64,000 bases of DNA from Stieleria mannarensis. Its GTDB lineage: Bacteria > Planctomycetota > Planctomycetia > Pirellulales > Pirellulaceae. Position 1 is the stretch's first letter. Each line of letters starts with the position of its first letter. The stretch is from positions 62,001 through 126,000 of the forward strand of contig NZ_JACEHH010000002.1 in NCBI RefSeq assembly GCF_014154935.1. Direction: 5' to 3'. Positions 46,134 through 55,098 of the stretch are shown here, piece after piece. The translations under genes were made by a program, and so were the position numbers. The notes beneath the pieces were generated by a model, which saw only the letters and a program-made list of their open reading frames with translations, searched no databases and was not told the DNA's origin.

Positions 46134-46633
46134 GCGACCGGCTCCTCGCCGCCGCTGGCGATTTCTTCACGCAGCGCCTCTTCTTCCGCCTCGGCCTCCT
46201 CCAGCCCCAGCGCGGGATCGATCACCCAGCGGTCGAGCGCGAACGCGGCGAGTTGTTCACTGCCGTCACCGGCGCGGGCGATGACGCTGACGCGGAGCGA
46301 AAGCAGGCCGTCCAGCTGTCCCGGCAAGATCTCGACCGAATAGACGTAGGTTTCCGTCGACGCACTATCGAACGATTCGGCCGGCGCCTCGATGATCGTC
46401 GTCGGGGTTTGCCCGGCCTGCATGTTCAACAACAATTCGCTTAGTTTTGTTTGGCAGATCATCCTGGCCGTCGCCAGCGCGCGGGCTTCGCGGGCGGCGC
46501 TGACTCCGGTCCCGGCGATTTGTGCCAGGATTGCCAAACTGCTGCCCAAGATGGCCAGTGCCAACAGCATTTCCAACAGCGAAAATGCGCGTCGGCGTTG
46601 AGGAGGCGTCTGTTTGAGCGGGTGGGATCGCAT
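46130..46633 (-). CDS. gspI: Minor pseudopilin GspI-like
   Basis: 167 residues. RRRAFSLLEMLLALAILGSSLAILAQIAG; the residue before the cleavage Phe is Ala, not Gly. TARMICQTKLSELLLNMQAG is GspI-like. The C-terminal tail is Glu-rich. ATG overlaps the gspH stop by one base. Confidence 0.8.
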   Translation of the reverse strand: MRSHPLKQTPPQRRRAFSLLEMLLALAILGSSLAILAQIAGTGVSAAREARALATARMICQTKLSELLLNMQAGQTPTTIIEAPAESFDSASTETYVYSVEILPGQLDGLLSLRVSVIARAGDGSEQLAAFALDRWVIDPALGLEEAEAEEEALREEIASGGEEPVA

Positions 46634-47268
46634 TACTGATTCGGCCCCACTTCGCTGATTGTGACGTCACCGGTGATCCCGCGCAGCTTGACGGTGATCT
46701 GGCCGTGTTCGGGATGTGACAGGACGACCGCGGCGGTGCTGGTCGTCCCGTCGGGATAGAACAGAATCGGTTGGCTGTAGCCTTCGGCCTGGTTGCTCAT
46801 CGTCGCCTGCTGGATTTCCATCGCGCGGGCCGCCGAGACGACCGACACGCTTTTAACCACCACGTCGTCGGGCAATTCCAACTGACGGATTTCTGATTCA
46901 TCCTGGACCGCGGGCACGACCTGACCCTGTTCGGCTCCGGACAACATCGCCGATTGGGTGCCTGTTTGGTCGATCGCGTTGACCGAGTCGGCCATGGAAA
47001 AGTAGGGTTGCACGCGGAGTTGCCCGGATTCCAGCATCGCGTCGACCATCAAGATCCGACCTTGTCGCATCGCGTCGACGCGAGCCAGGATCAATTCTTC
47101 GCGGATCAATTTGGCGCCGCGAACGATCCGCCGGTCGCCCAACAACCAGGCGACTTGCGGGAGTACGATCGACGCCAGCACCGACATGATCGCCAGGACC
47201 AATAACAGCTCCAGCAGCGTAAAACCGCGTCGTCGTTCGCTCGTGCGATCACTGTCTGCCATCAACAT
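46633..47268 (-). CDS. gspH: Minor pseudopilin GspH-like
   Basis: 211 residues. RRRGFTLLELLLVLAIMSVLASIVLPQVAWLLGDRRIVRGAKLIREELILARVDAMRQG is the H-type N-terminus. A beta domain follows ending ILFYPDGTTSTAAVVLSHPEHGQITVKLRGITGDVTI, typical of GspH. ATG 47268 or 47262 (after two codons). Lies 59 bases after gspG. Confidence 0.8.
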   Translation of the reverse strand: MLMADSDRTSERRRGFTLLELLLVLAIMSVLASIVLPQVAWLLGDRRIVRGAKLIREELILARVDAMRQGRILMVDAMLESGQLRVQPYFSMADSVNAIDQTGTQSAMLSGAEQGQVVPAVQDESEIRQLELPDDVVVKSVSVVSAARAMEIQQATMSNQAEGYSQPILFYPDGTTSTAAVVLSHPEHGQITVKLRGITGDVTISEVGPNQ

Positions 47269-47327
47269 TTTCTACGAGTGCTGTCGGATCGTGATCGTCG
47301 TGGATCATCACTGTTGCGGCAGGCGTC

Positions 47328-47789
47328 TTACGGGGTGACGACGATGTCGTCTTCGGTGTTCTTCTGGCCGTCGATGCCGGCGCTGCGAAGTTCGTAGCTG
47401 TTGCCGTTGACGCTGAAGTCGATTTCATTGCCCCAGGCGTCTTTGGGGATTTCGGTGATGATCGGCGCAACCCACTTCGCCTTCTTGGCCGCGTCGGAAG
47501 GCCCGTCGCGCAGTTCTTCCAAGGATTGCGGCAGGCTGTTCATGCGGATCTGGAACATATCGATGTTGGACTTCAACATCTTCAATTGGGCCTCGGTGGC
47601 GTCGGCGTTGGCCGCTTGGCCGGTCCCGACCACGTTGACCGCGACAATACCGCCTAGCACGACCAGGATCGCGAGCACCAGCAACAGTTCCAGCAGCGTG
47701 AACGCATGACGGGCGGCGCGGCGATGTCGACGACGACGATTGGAAGCGGCCGGGAGAGACGAAGGACGTGGCATGGATCGAATTTGCAT
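47328..47789 (-). CDS. gspG: Major pseudopilin GspG-like
   Basis: About 153 residues. A long basic leader ends RHAFTLLELLLVLAILVVLGGIVAVNVV; Ala replaces the usual Gly before the Phe. The rest has QLKMLKSNIDMFQIRMNSLPQSLEEL, PIITEIPKDAWGNEIDF and SAGIDGQKNTEDDI, the calcium-binding Asp-Gly end of GspG. The leader is longer than usual and the start could be ATG 47774. First gene of the minus-strand operon gspG-H-I-J-K-L-M. Confidence 0.88.
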   Translation of the reverse strand: MQIRSMPRPSSLPAASNRRRRHRRAARHAFTLLELLLVLAILVVLGGIVAVNVVGTGQAANADATEAQLKMLKSNIDMFQIRMNSLPQSLEELRDGPSDAAKKAKWVAPIITEIPKDAWGNEIDFSVNGNSYELRSAGIDGQKNTEDDIVVTP

Positions 47790-47920
47790 GAGTTGTGGGA
47801 TTGTTCCGGAAGGGGAAAGGCCGATCGCCGGAGGGAGCATCGATGGCTTGGCGGCGATCGCTGCCCGTTGGTATTGCTGGCGGAGTGTTCGAGGGGGGGA
47901 CCCCTGGTCAATCTCTCCGA

Positions 47921-47968
47921 GTCAGCGGGCCTGAGCAAGTCCGGCGGGCCTGAGCAAGTCAGCGGGCC
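47921..47968 (+). repeat. Tandem repeat of GTCAGCGGGCCTGAGCAA
   Basis: Two near-identical units of 18 and 19 bases followed by a partial third (GTCAGCGGGCC). Non-coding. Confidence 0.75.
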
Positions 47969-48133
47969 TTTGGACGAGCGGTTGGGCTCGTGACCGGTGA
48001 TCTGGCCGGGGCACCGCAGCCGACCAGCCTCACGGGGCGACCGTTTGCGGCACTTCCTATCTTAACCGCTCGCCCGGCCAAAGGTTCCGCCATTGTGTCT
48101 CAATTCGTCGGCTCATGAAGTAGGTGGGATTGG

Positions 48134-48183
48134 ACTAGCGCCATCGGCCCACGATTGTTTCGGTTGCGATTAAGATCGACAGC
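48134..48183 (+). repeat. Half copy of the 12784 palindromic element
   Basis: CTAGCGCCATCGGCCCACGA, TTGTTTCGGTTGCGATTAAG, ATCGACAGC match the right half of 12784-12910 with a few changes. The left half is missing. Confidence 0.75.
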
Positions 48184-48607
48184 TCGCTGGCGAGTGTCGC
48201 TGCGGCTCGGGTGGGTGGCCGGGGTTCCGCTAACGGGCGGGTGTCGCGACGACGGGACAACCCAGAAGGGATGTCCTCCGGGGGCATGGGCGGTGTCACG
48301 AGGCACCGATGCACCTAAAAAAGCGGAATCGCCGATTCGCTGGCCGACCCGGTTGTCGCCGATTACCGTAGGAAACATGCGTCTGGGCCGGATGTCTCGA
48401 CCGCACGGGGCGATAAAACCCGTCCTGTCGGACCGGGAAGCTCGGTGTTTCTGGCACAGAAACGCTAGAATGACGCAGACTAGTGAATATTCTGTGGGTG
48501 GAAATCTTGCCGATGGGCGCCGTCTTTTGGACATCGCCGGTCGGCCAGCGGCTCGTCCATCCACTCCGTTTCTCCCGTCCTCTCCACTTATCGCTCGGAA
48601 TTTTGCC

Positions 48608-50089
48608 ATGGCGGCACGCGACGATTCAGTCATTCGCGGCAGCTTAATCACTTGTTTGATTCTGCTGGTCCTCTCTCTTGCCCTGAACTTCATCCTCTGG
48701 AGTTGGGGGAGCGGTCAGGCCGAAGAACGGACGACCATCGCCGGCCGCTTGACCGATGTTCAAAACGGTCTGCGAGCCGCCGAGGAGAAGAACATCACGA
48801 TGATGGAAATGCTGGGCGCTGAGCAGATGACCCAGGACAAGTTCGATTCGTTCGCCAATAGCAGCAGCGGTGACGCCCAATTCGATACGTTGACCACCCA
48901 GTTCTACAACGACATGCAGGTGTTCGGCCAGGACGTCGGCATCCAGGATCGTCATTACGGCGCGTTGGTCGACTACTTCATGAACGCCATTCGCGACCGA
49001 AACGAACAATATGGTGTCGCCCGCGATGACGCCAACAAGATCCGCGCCCAAGCGGCCACGGACGTCGAAACCGCCCGCGCAGCTCAGGCCAAGGCCGAAG
49101 AGGAGCGAGAGAATCTGGCCAAGCAGTTGGAAGACGAACGGACTCAATTCACCGCCTACCGCAACGACATGCTGACCAAAATGGAACGTGCCAAGGACAG
49201 CAAGACCAAGAGCGAGCGCGAACTGCAAGAGTTGCAACGCAAGGCCGGACTGGAACGTAACCAACTGGTCCAACAGACCCAGACCCTGGAAAACACGATC
49301 GAAACCCAGAAATTGGAGCTAAACAAGCTTCGCGGTGGCCGCTTCGAAACCGTCCAAGGTGAAATCCGCTACGTCTTGCGAGGCGGCAAGATCGTCTCGA
49401 TTAACCTCGGATCGGCCGACGCGTTGCGGCCGGGAATCACCTTCGGCGTGATCGATCGTGACGACACCACTCGGCTGCAAGATGCGGACATCAAAGCGTC
49501 CATCCAAGTGACCAAGATCCTCGGCCCGCACTTGGCAGAGGCTCGCGTGGTGGCGATGCCGCAAGTCGGCAATCCGATCATCGAAGGCGACGCCGTCTAC
49601 TCGCCCTTCTGGGCTCCCGGACGGACGGTGCGGATCGCGCTGGCCGGTGGCATCGATATCGATGACGACGGTCGTCCGGACAACGACATTCTGGAAGGCA
49701 TGATCAAGGCCGCGGGGGCGGAAATCGCCGACAACGGTGAACGAACCGGACGCATTGATCCCGGCGTTCGCTTCCTGGTCGTCGGTGAATCGCCGAAAAT
49801 CGAAGGCCGCGACGAGGACGCTGCCGCAGCCGAATTGGCCGCGCTCGGGGAAGCCAAACAGCGAGCGACCGAAGCCGGGGTCACGGTGATTCCCGCTTGG
49901 AAGCTGCAGTCCTACCTCAAGACGCTGGATGATTCGTTGACCACACCGCTCGGCTCGGCCGTGCGTGCCGAAGACTGGCAACCCGAACCCGTGCCGGGCC
50001 CCCCACGCCGCCGACCGGTCAACCTGCCGGAGATGTACAAGAATCAAAAGCAAAACGTTCAACGGACCAACGAGATCGTCAATCCGTAG
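48608..50089 (+). CDS. Membrane-anchored coiled-coil protein with C-terminal beta domain
   Basis: 493 residues from ATG 48608. Membrane helix ~13-35 (TCLILLVLSLALNFILW), a long coiled coil (residues ~105-265: ARAAQAKAEEERENLAKQLEDE and SKTKSERELQELQRKA), then a beta module starting GEIRYVLRGGKIVSINLGSADALRPGITFGVID and ending PIIEGDAVYSP, resembling FlgT-type C-terminal domains. DGDGR-like calcium loop (DIDDDGRPDND) follows. A similar, shorter protein is at 57551. The open frame upstream to 48155 is not used. Function unknown; may bridge membranes. Confidence 0.7.
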   Translation: MAARDDSVIRGSLITCLILLVLSLALNFILWSWGSGQAEERTTIAGRLTDVQNGLRAAEEKNITMMEMLGAEQMTQDKFDSFANSSSGDAQFDTLTTQFYNDMQVFGQDVGIQDRHYGALVDYFMNAIRDRNEQYGVARDDANKIRAQAATDVETARAAQAKAEEERENLAKQLEDERTQFTAYRNDMLTKMERAKDSKTKSERELQELQRKAGLERNQLVQQTQTLENTIETQKLELNKLRGGRFETVQGEIRYVLRGGKIVSINLGSADALRPGITFGVIDRDDTTRLQDADIKASIQVTKILGPHLAEARVVAMPQVGNPIIEGDAVYSPFWAPGRTVRIALAGGIDIDDDGRPDNDILEGMIKAAGAEIADNGERTGRIDPGVRFLVVGESPKIEGRDEDAAAAELAALGEAKQRATEAGVTVIPAWKLQSYLKTLDDSLTTPLGSAVRAEDWQPEPVPGPPRRRPVNLPEMYKNQKQNVQRTNEIVNP

Positions 50090-50107
50090 GTCGTTTCGCA
50101 TCGGGCA

Positions 50108-50136
50108 AACGTAGCTACCTTCGCCAGAAGGTGGAT
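50108..50136 (+). repeat. REP hairpin, GTAG type (copy 6)
   Basis: GTAG at 50111-50114 and hairpin ACCTTC-GCCA-GAAGGT, identical to copies 1 and 2. Starts 18 bases after the stop of the coiled-coil gene. Confidence 0.75.
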
Positions 50137-50330
50137 TCCCAGTATTTTTCCACGCTCGCCGCGCGCTTCGTGACGCCTAGCTTTCTGGGGTTTTGGGATC
50201 GACGTGTTGGGATTGGTGTTATCGCCAATCCCATTTTTTTTTCCTCGTCGATCCGCGCCGGCCGCTCTTATCGGACCGTTGGACGACGTTAAACTGGTGG
50301 CGTTGTATCGTTCCTATTCGAGGTGCCATC

Positions 50331-50858
50331 ATGACGACCCGTCTATTCCATCTGTCACTCGCGTTCCTGGTTTTGGGGGTCATCGATTCGGTGGCAGTCT
50401 CGCCTGCCCCGGCATGCGGAGACGAACCGACTCAGCGCGAGACCCGCTTGGCAGCCTACTTGAGCGGGACGCAGTTCATCGGCAAGTTCACCGTCGACGG
50501 GAAAGACGGCACGCCGAAGACGGAAACCTACACGATCAAATCCTGTGAAAAACTGCCCGCCGCGGATCTGTATCGCTTGACCGCGCGGATCAAGTACGGC
50601 AACGTCGACCAGGAATTGCCGATGGATTTGAAGATCCTTTGGTCCGGCAACACGCCGGTGATCACGTTGGATTCGCTTTGGATTCCCGGCATGGGGACCT
50701 TCGACGCAAGGGTCTTGATCCAAGCCGGCCCCGATGCCGCGCGCTACGCCGGGACGTGGCAGCACGGTGAACACGGCGGCCACCTGTTCGGGAAGATCGT
50801 CCCTCTTGAGGACAACGCTTCCGGACCGGGTTCGGAAAGCGAAAACGCAGCACCCTAA
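50331..50858 (+). CDS. Small secreted protein, unknown
   Basis: 175 residues. Signal peptide (TTRLFHLSLAFLVLGVIDSVAVS) then ACGDEPTQRETRLAAYLSGTQFIGKFTVDGKDGTPKTETY and ITLDSLWIPGMGTFDARVLIQAG, beta-rich. The ORF is open further upstream but ATG 50331 gives the signal peptide. Planctomycete-type; no role assigned. Confidence 0.7.
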   Translation: MTTRLFHLSLAFLVLGVIDSVAVSPAPACGDEPTQRETRLAAYLSGTQFIGKFTVDGKDGTPKTETYTIKSCEKLPAADLYRLTARIKYGNVDQELPMDLKILWSGNTPVITLDSLWIPGMGTFDARVLIQAGPDAARYAGTWQHGEHGGHLFGKIVPLEDNASGPGSESENAAP

Positions 50859-50920
50859 AACGCAGAAAACTAAGTCGACGTGCTTGCGTTGATCGATTCA
50901 AACAACCTGGGCAAAAACTC

Positions 50921-51700
50921 TTGGCTAACTGGTACGACCACCCCCAATATTTCGACATGCTGTTTCGGGAAGAAACGCCGGTCGAAGTCGCGTTCTTTGA
51001 AGAAGCCTTCCAACGCTATGCCGACCGCCGCGTGCGGCGTGTGTTTGAACCCGGTTGCGGCAGCGGACGGCTGGTCGTCGCGATGGCTGCCAAGGGCTAC
51101 GACGCGACGGGCTTGGACCTGAGCGACGCGATGTTGAATTACATGCGCCGCAAGTTGAAGCGGCGTGGTTTGACCGCGACGTGCGTCAAGGGCGACATGA
51201 CGCAGTTGGAATTCGACAAGCCCTTCGACGCCGCCTTTTGCACGTACAACACCTTTCGGCATCTGTTGACCGAAAAGGATGCGCTGGCCCACTTGCACAG
51301 CATGGCCGATTGTTTGGCCAGCGGCGGGATCTACATCTTGGGCATGCACTTGGTGCCCGAAGAAGACTACGAGGCGGTGGTCGAGCGTTTCAAAACGCGT
51401 CAAGCCGGCACGACGTTGTCGACGACGATCAGCGTGCCACACACCGACGCCCAAAAGCGATTGGAAACCTTGCGGGTCAAATTGCGAGCGGTCAAATCCA
51501 GTGGCGAAGTGATCCGCATTCAAAGCGAATTTCCACTTCGGCTGTACACGCCCACCCAGCTGAAACGGTTGTTCAAAAAGGTCAGCGATCGATTCGAGTT
51601 GGTCGAATCATTCGACTTTGCCTACGACATCGACGACCCGCTGCCGTTCGACAAAGAGTTGCTCGAAGGGCTGTTCGTGTTGCGGAAGATCGCCCCGTAG
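50921..51700 (+). CDS. SAM-dependent methyltransferase
   Basis: About 259 residues. Class I fold: motif I FEPGCGSGRLVVAMAAKGYDATGLDLSDAML (residues ~42-72), GDMTQLEF (motif II, ~91), FDAAFCTYNTFRHL (motif IV), GGIYILGMHL. The start is TTG 50921 (MANWYDHPQYFDML); no ATG fits. Substrate unknown. The C-terminal half is alpha/beta with a LYTPTQLKRLFKKV segment. Confidence 0.88.
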   Translation: MANWYDHPQYFDMLFREETPVEVAFFEEAFQRYADRRVRRVFEPGCGSGRLVVAMAAKGYDATGLDLSDAMLNYMRRKLKRRGLTATCVKGDMTQLEFDKPFDAAFCTYNTFRHLLTEKDALAHLHSMADCLASGGIYILGMHLVPEEDYEAVVERFKTRQAGTTLSTTISVPHTDAQKRLETLRVKLRAVKSSGEVIRIQSEFPLRLYTPTQLKRLFKKVSDRFELVESFDFAYDIDDPLPFDKELLEGLFVLRKIAP

Positions 51701-51836
51701 CGGAAGTCGGCAAGGTCTGCGACGCCCCGTGGGTGACCGCCCCTCCACTGCGAACTCTTGGCGGCTTGATGATTCTTCCGATACGCCAGGCCGAGCGGAA
51801 TGGTGCCATCAAGCACGCGTAGGCACTCTCACTTCC

Positions 51837-52058
51837 AGAGGTCGTGCGGTTTTTATCTTTGATAGTCCAGGCGTTTACGCCTTCATCCTCCCTCGGGGAG
51901 GGTCGCGGAGGAGTAGGCGACGACGCGAGGAGGGTTGATCTGCGTTTCGATGTGATCCGAGGACGAAAGTTGGTTCGATGATTCACCGTTCGACCTCCCC
52001 TCGCTGCGCTCGACCCTCCTGCCAGGGAGGGTGAATTCCAAAAAACCGCACGACCTCT
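51837..52058. repeat. MITE-like element with AGGTCGTGCGG ends (copy 2)
   Basis: Perfect 18-bp inverted ends AGAGGTCGTGCGGTTTTT (51837-51854) and its complement (52041-52058), 222 bp in all. The interior has GGAGGGT/ACCCTCC palindromes like copy 1. Non-coding; it fills most of 51701-52152. Confidence 0.85.
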
Positions 52059-52152
52059 ACGAGGGCGGGTGAAGGCCAAACGTCGCGTCTGGCATCGGCA
52101 TCCTGGATTCGATTCAATCAACAGGCCGTTGGCGATCCTTCGCGATGGAAAT

Positions 52153-52509
52153 TCATTCCCGCAGTTTTTCGTTGTTGCGGTGGCGGTCCTTGTCGCGTGA
52201 GGTTTTCTTTTCCAGGTTCGCTCGCAGCGCTTCGGTCAGGTCGATGCCGGATTGGTTGGCCAGGCAAATCGTGACGAACAACACGTCGGCCAATTCATCG
52301 GCCAACTCACCGGGCCGGTCGGTCGACTTGTAGGATTGTTCGCCGCAGGTTCGCGACAGGATCCTGGCGACTTCGCCGACTTCTTCGACCAGCTGAGCCA
52401 GATTGGTCAGTTCGTCGAAGTAGCGGACGCCAATGGTTTGAATCCAGCGGTCGACATCGTCTTGCGCTTGACGAAGCGTCAGCGAGGACGGGGCGTCGGA
52501 CCGACTCAT
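52153..52509 (-). CDS. MazG-like nucleotide pyrophosphohydrolase
   Basis: 118 residues. LAQLVEEVGEVARIL (EExxE-type metal site) and ELADELADVLFVTICLANQSGIDL (second ExxD metal half) define the MazG/all-alpha NTP pyrophosphohydrolase fold. It cleans up NTPs. ATG 52509 overlaps the stop of the FG-GAP gene by 4 bases, so the start is certain despite a longer upstream frame. Confidence 0.85.
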   Translation of the reverse strand: MSRSDAPSSLTLRQAQDDVDRWIQTIGVRYFDELTNLAQLVEEVGEVARILSRTCGEQSYKSTDRPGELADELADVLFVTICLANQSGIDLTEALRANLEKKTSRDKDRHRNNEKLRE

Positions 52510-53771
52510 TGGGCCAGCAACAGATACGTGCCGCTTTTGCCGGCCACCGCGATGTCGACTTTGGAGTCCCCATTCAGGTCTTCGGCGACGATCTGCAGTC
52601 CACATCCGACGTGACCTTCGTCGATCGTATGACGTTGGAACGACTTGGATTCTTGATCCCAGGTGTAGTAGTACAGGCACGGCGGCTCGGTGCCACCGGG
52701 GTCACGGCTGTTGTGGGCGTAGTAGCGTTTCCCCGTGATCAGGTCTTTGTTGCCGTCGCCGTCCAGGTCGACCCAAGCCAGCGTGTGAGGCTGACTGTAG
52801 CTGGAATCGATTTCGTGAACGGTGAAGTCCAGCTTGCCGGTTTGCTTGTCCGGATCGGTTTGTTCCCACCAGGACAGCCCGTAATCGTGGCCTTTGCCGA
52901 TGATCAAATCGCTGTCGCCGTCTTGATCCAGGTCGGTGACGATCATCGGCAGCGAGCTGTGCAGGTCCCAGTCGGCGTGGAAGGTCCAGGGTTGGCCCCA
53001 GGGATCGGATTGCGGTTGTTCGTACCAGCCTTGGCCGACCAGCACATCGGTTTTCCCGTCGCCGTTCAAATCACCGACGGCGACCCCGTGTCCGTTGGCC
53101 GACTCGCCCAGCATGTGTCCGGCCAGGGCATACTTGGCGGGCTGGCCCGATTTGGCGGCCGCCTTTTTCCCGCCGTTGGCGTTCGCCCCCAGCTTGCGAT
53201 CGTCGGCCGCGGCGTCGTTGCCAGCGGGGCGATCGACCAGCCGATAGACCATCATCGGACAGTCCTTTTTCCAGCTATTGACGATCCATTCCGGACGCCC
53301 ATCGCCGTCCAGGTCTTCAAATAACTGGCCTTCATTTTGCGACTTCTTGGTGTCCTTTAGCAGGTGTGCCGGCCATTGCTTTCCCAGCCGCAACGCCTCG
53401 TCGCCGGGATTTTCGTACCAGAAGACTTCGGTCGGCAGAAATGATCCGGCGATGACATCCAAACGTCCGTCGCCGTTGACGTCAAACAGGTAGTCGCCGT
53501 TGCTTTGGACGTATCCGTTCCAGTCGTCGATGTTGCGCAGTGGGCGTGCCGCCCAGTCGCCGCCCTTGTACCATTGGCGGCCGGCCACCAGGTCGGTCAC
53601 CCCATCGCCGTCGACGTCACCGGCGGCGATCCCTTCGTTGGCATCCAGGGCGAGCATCCGCACCGTGAACTCGACCGGTTTGCCAGCATCGGCGTCGCTC
53701 CAGACGGCCGACGCGAGGGTGACGAGGATTGGAAGGGCGAGAAAGAGACGAACGGGCAACCGTGTGCTCAT
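52506..53771 (-). CDS. Secreted FG-GAP/VCBS repeat protein
   Basis: 421 residues. Signal peptide (LPVRLFLALPILVTLASAVWS). Repeated calcium-binding FG-GAP motifs: AAGDVDGDGVTDLVAG, LFDVNGDGRLDVIAG, FEDLDGDGRPEWIVN, VGDLNGDGKTDVLVG, VTDLDQDGDSDLIIG, WVDLDGDGNKDLITG, AEDLNGDSKVDIAVAG. This is a seven-bladed propeller of extracytoplasmic location. ATG 53771 is chosen over the codon at 53804. It precedes and overlaps a MazG-like gene, an unexpected partner. Confidence 0.88.
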   Translation of the reverse strand: MSTRLPVRLFLALPILVTLASAVWSDADAGKPVEFTVRMLALDANEGIAAGDVDGDGVTDLVAGRQWYKGGDWAARPLRNIDDWNGYVQSNGDYLFDVNGDGRLDVIAGSFLPTEVFWYENPGDEALRLGKQWPAHLLKDTKKSQNEGQLFEDLDGDGRPEWIVNSWKKDCPMMVYRLVDRPAGNDAAADDRKLGANANGGKKAAAKSGQPAKYALAGHMLGESANGHGVAVGDLNGDGKTDVLVGQGWYEQPQSDPWGQPWTFHADWDLHSSLPMIVTDLDQDGDSDLIIGKGHDYGLSWWEQTDPDKQTGKLDFTVHEIDSSYSQPHTLAWVDLDGDGNKDLITGKRYYAHNSRDPGGTEPPCLYYYTWDQESKSFQRHTIDEGHVGCGLQIVAEDLNGDSKVDIAVAGKSGTYLLLAQ

Positions 53772-54074
53772 GGCGGGATTCGCAGCTGGGGAGAGGGGCG
53801 ACAATTCAACAGGTACGGCGTTCCATACGCCTTTATTCTATCTTAGGCGGAAAACGCAACGGCACGCGACCGAGTGAAATCAGTTTACTAAGTCTGCCTT
53901 CGCCCCCCAGTCGGTTTGATCTCCCTGGACGCCGCAATCCAAAAATATCCAAAAACGCGAGGAAAAACGACAGAATGTTGCATCGCAATCCTAGGAAGTC
54001 GGGGCCGAATGCGGCATGATGTTAGCCGTCGCACGTCGACGCGCGTCGCCCCCCATCTGTCCTGAGAGTTTGCC
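53772..54074. other. Intergenic region between divergent genes
   Basis: 303 bp between the FG-GAP gene (minus) and the MaoC-like gene (plus). AT-richer stretch (AATCCAAAAATATCCAAAAA, ~53937) is visible; no repeat family member and no convincing promoter. Confidence 0.4.
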
Positions 54075-54686
54075 GTGGATCCGATGATCGAATCAAGTGC
54101 CGTTGAAGTTGACGCGGAAAGCAATGTTCAAACGGCACGTCGGCGGGGCCCCAAAATGGATCGCGAGGTTTATACATCCAAACGTGGCGTGGCGTCGGCA
54201 GGAGAGCCCGCGTCGCAGGGGCTCGTTTCGCCCGATCGCACCTTGTACGCCGAGGACCTGACCGTCGGTGACGTCTGGACGACCGAGATGCGTCAGGTCA
54301 CTGCGGACGACGTCCAAGAATTTGCGAATTTGACCGGCGACCACACAGGGCTGCATGGTGACCAGGGATCGGAGTCTCCCTACGGAAAACCGATCGCCCA
54401 TGGTCTGTTGGGGCTGAGTATTCTGGCGGGGTTGGGGACCAATCACCCCAAGGCGTCCACGCTGGCGTTTGTTTCGGTCGAGGACTGGCGTTTTGTCGCC
54501 CCGGTCTTTCTGGGCGACCGCGTTCAAGCACGCAATGAAATTGTCGAAATCGAACCCCACGGCCGTCGCGCCGTGAAGGTGCGTTGGTTGCGGCAGTTGG
54601 TCAACGAAGCCGGCAGCGTCGTCCAAGAGGGCTACTTTGTCACGCTGGTTGCCTCCAACGCGCGCGGTCGTAAAAAGCCACGCTGA
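54075..54686 (+). CDS. MaoC-like hot-dog dehydratase
   Basis: 203 residues from GTG 54075 (ATG 54084 possible). A basic leader of ~55 residues precedes the hot-dog fold: LTVGDVWTTEMRQVTADDVQEFANLTGDHTGLHGDQGSESPYGKPIAHGLLGLSILAGLG. The GDHxxxHxD and IAHG motifs are the hydratase site of MaoC/(R)-enoyl-CoA hydratases. Cytoplasmic, fatty-acid related; natural substrate unknown. Confidence 0.82.
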   Translation: MDPMIESSAVEVDAESNVQTARRRGPKMDREVYTSKRGVASAGEPASQGLVSPDRTLYAEDLTVGDVWTTEMRQVTADDVQEFANLTGDHTGLHGDQGSESPYGKPIAHGLLGLSILAGLGTNHPKASTLAFVSVEDWRFVAPVFLGDRVQARNEIVEIEPHGRRAVKVRWLRQLVNEAGSVVQEGYFVTLVASNARGRKKPR

Positions 54687-54926
54687 ATCGCGATTGGTCG
54701 AGGTGCTGAGTCTGTTTTTCGCTTGTACGACGATCCCTTCCGGGCCGTCGTCCGTGGGACTCACCGCGACGACCTGGAAAAGACGTCGTACTGGGGGGCG
54801 TCCGTGGGAGTCGTCACGCGGCGCTGTCGGTGGCACGCGAACCCTGCTACCGCCAAACGGGTCTGGAGGGGCATCCGGTGGCGAGTCCCCGGGAGCTGGC
54901 AATGTTGAAATCTTGTCAAAAATCCT

Positions 54927-54955
54927 TTGGGATTTACCCTCAAAAGCCGTACAAT
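54927..54955 (+). promoter_or_regulatory. Possible sigma70-type promoter upstream of hflX
   Basis: TTGGGA (54927-54932), 17-base spacer, TACAAT (54950-54955). Fits a sigma70 spacing, 144 bases before the hflX GTG. Confidence 0.35.
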
Positions 54956-55044
54956 CCGGCCGAAATGGTGCCAGTTTTCTGGCGGTTGGCATGAGAGCTG
55001 CTCCGGAAGAGAGCGCCTGGCAGACCGTGCCAGACTTGCTCAGC

Positions 55045-55050
55045 TATAAT
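55045..55050 (+). promoter_or_regulatory. Possible -10 box TATAAT before hflX
   Basis: Consensus TATAAT with no clear -35 hexamer at 17 bases; 49 bases before the start. The 54687-55098 gap contains nothing else I can name. Confidence 0.35.
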
Positions 55051-55098
55051 AGAGGTGTCCGCAGTGACCCGACCTTTTTAAGGAGGACGATTCCCTAA

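Larger units (their letters stand above)
47790..48607. other. Long intergenic region between divergent genes
   Basis: 818 bp between gspG and the coiled-coil gene. It holds a tandem repeat (47921), a half MITE (48134) and the promoters of both flanks, which I cannot place. A plus-strand frame from 48155 is open into the next gene but looks chance. Confidence 0.55.

Noticed and set aside
48155-48607. 151-codon N-terminal extension of the coiled-coil protein
   Set aside because: It crosses a repeat half-copy, is Arg/Pro/Gly-rich, and ATG 48608 gives a clean membrane anchor.
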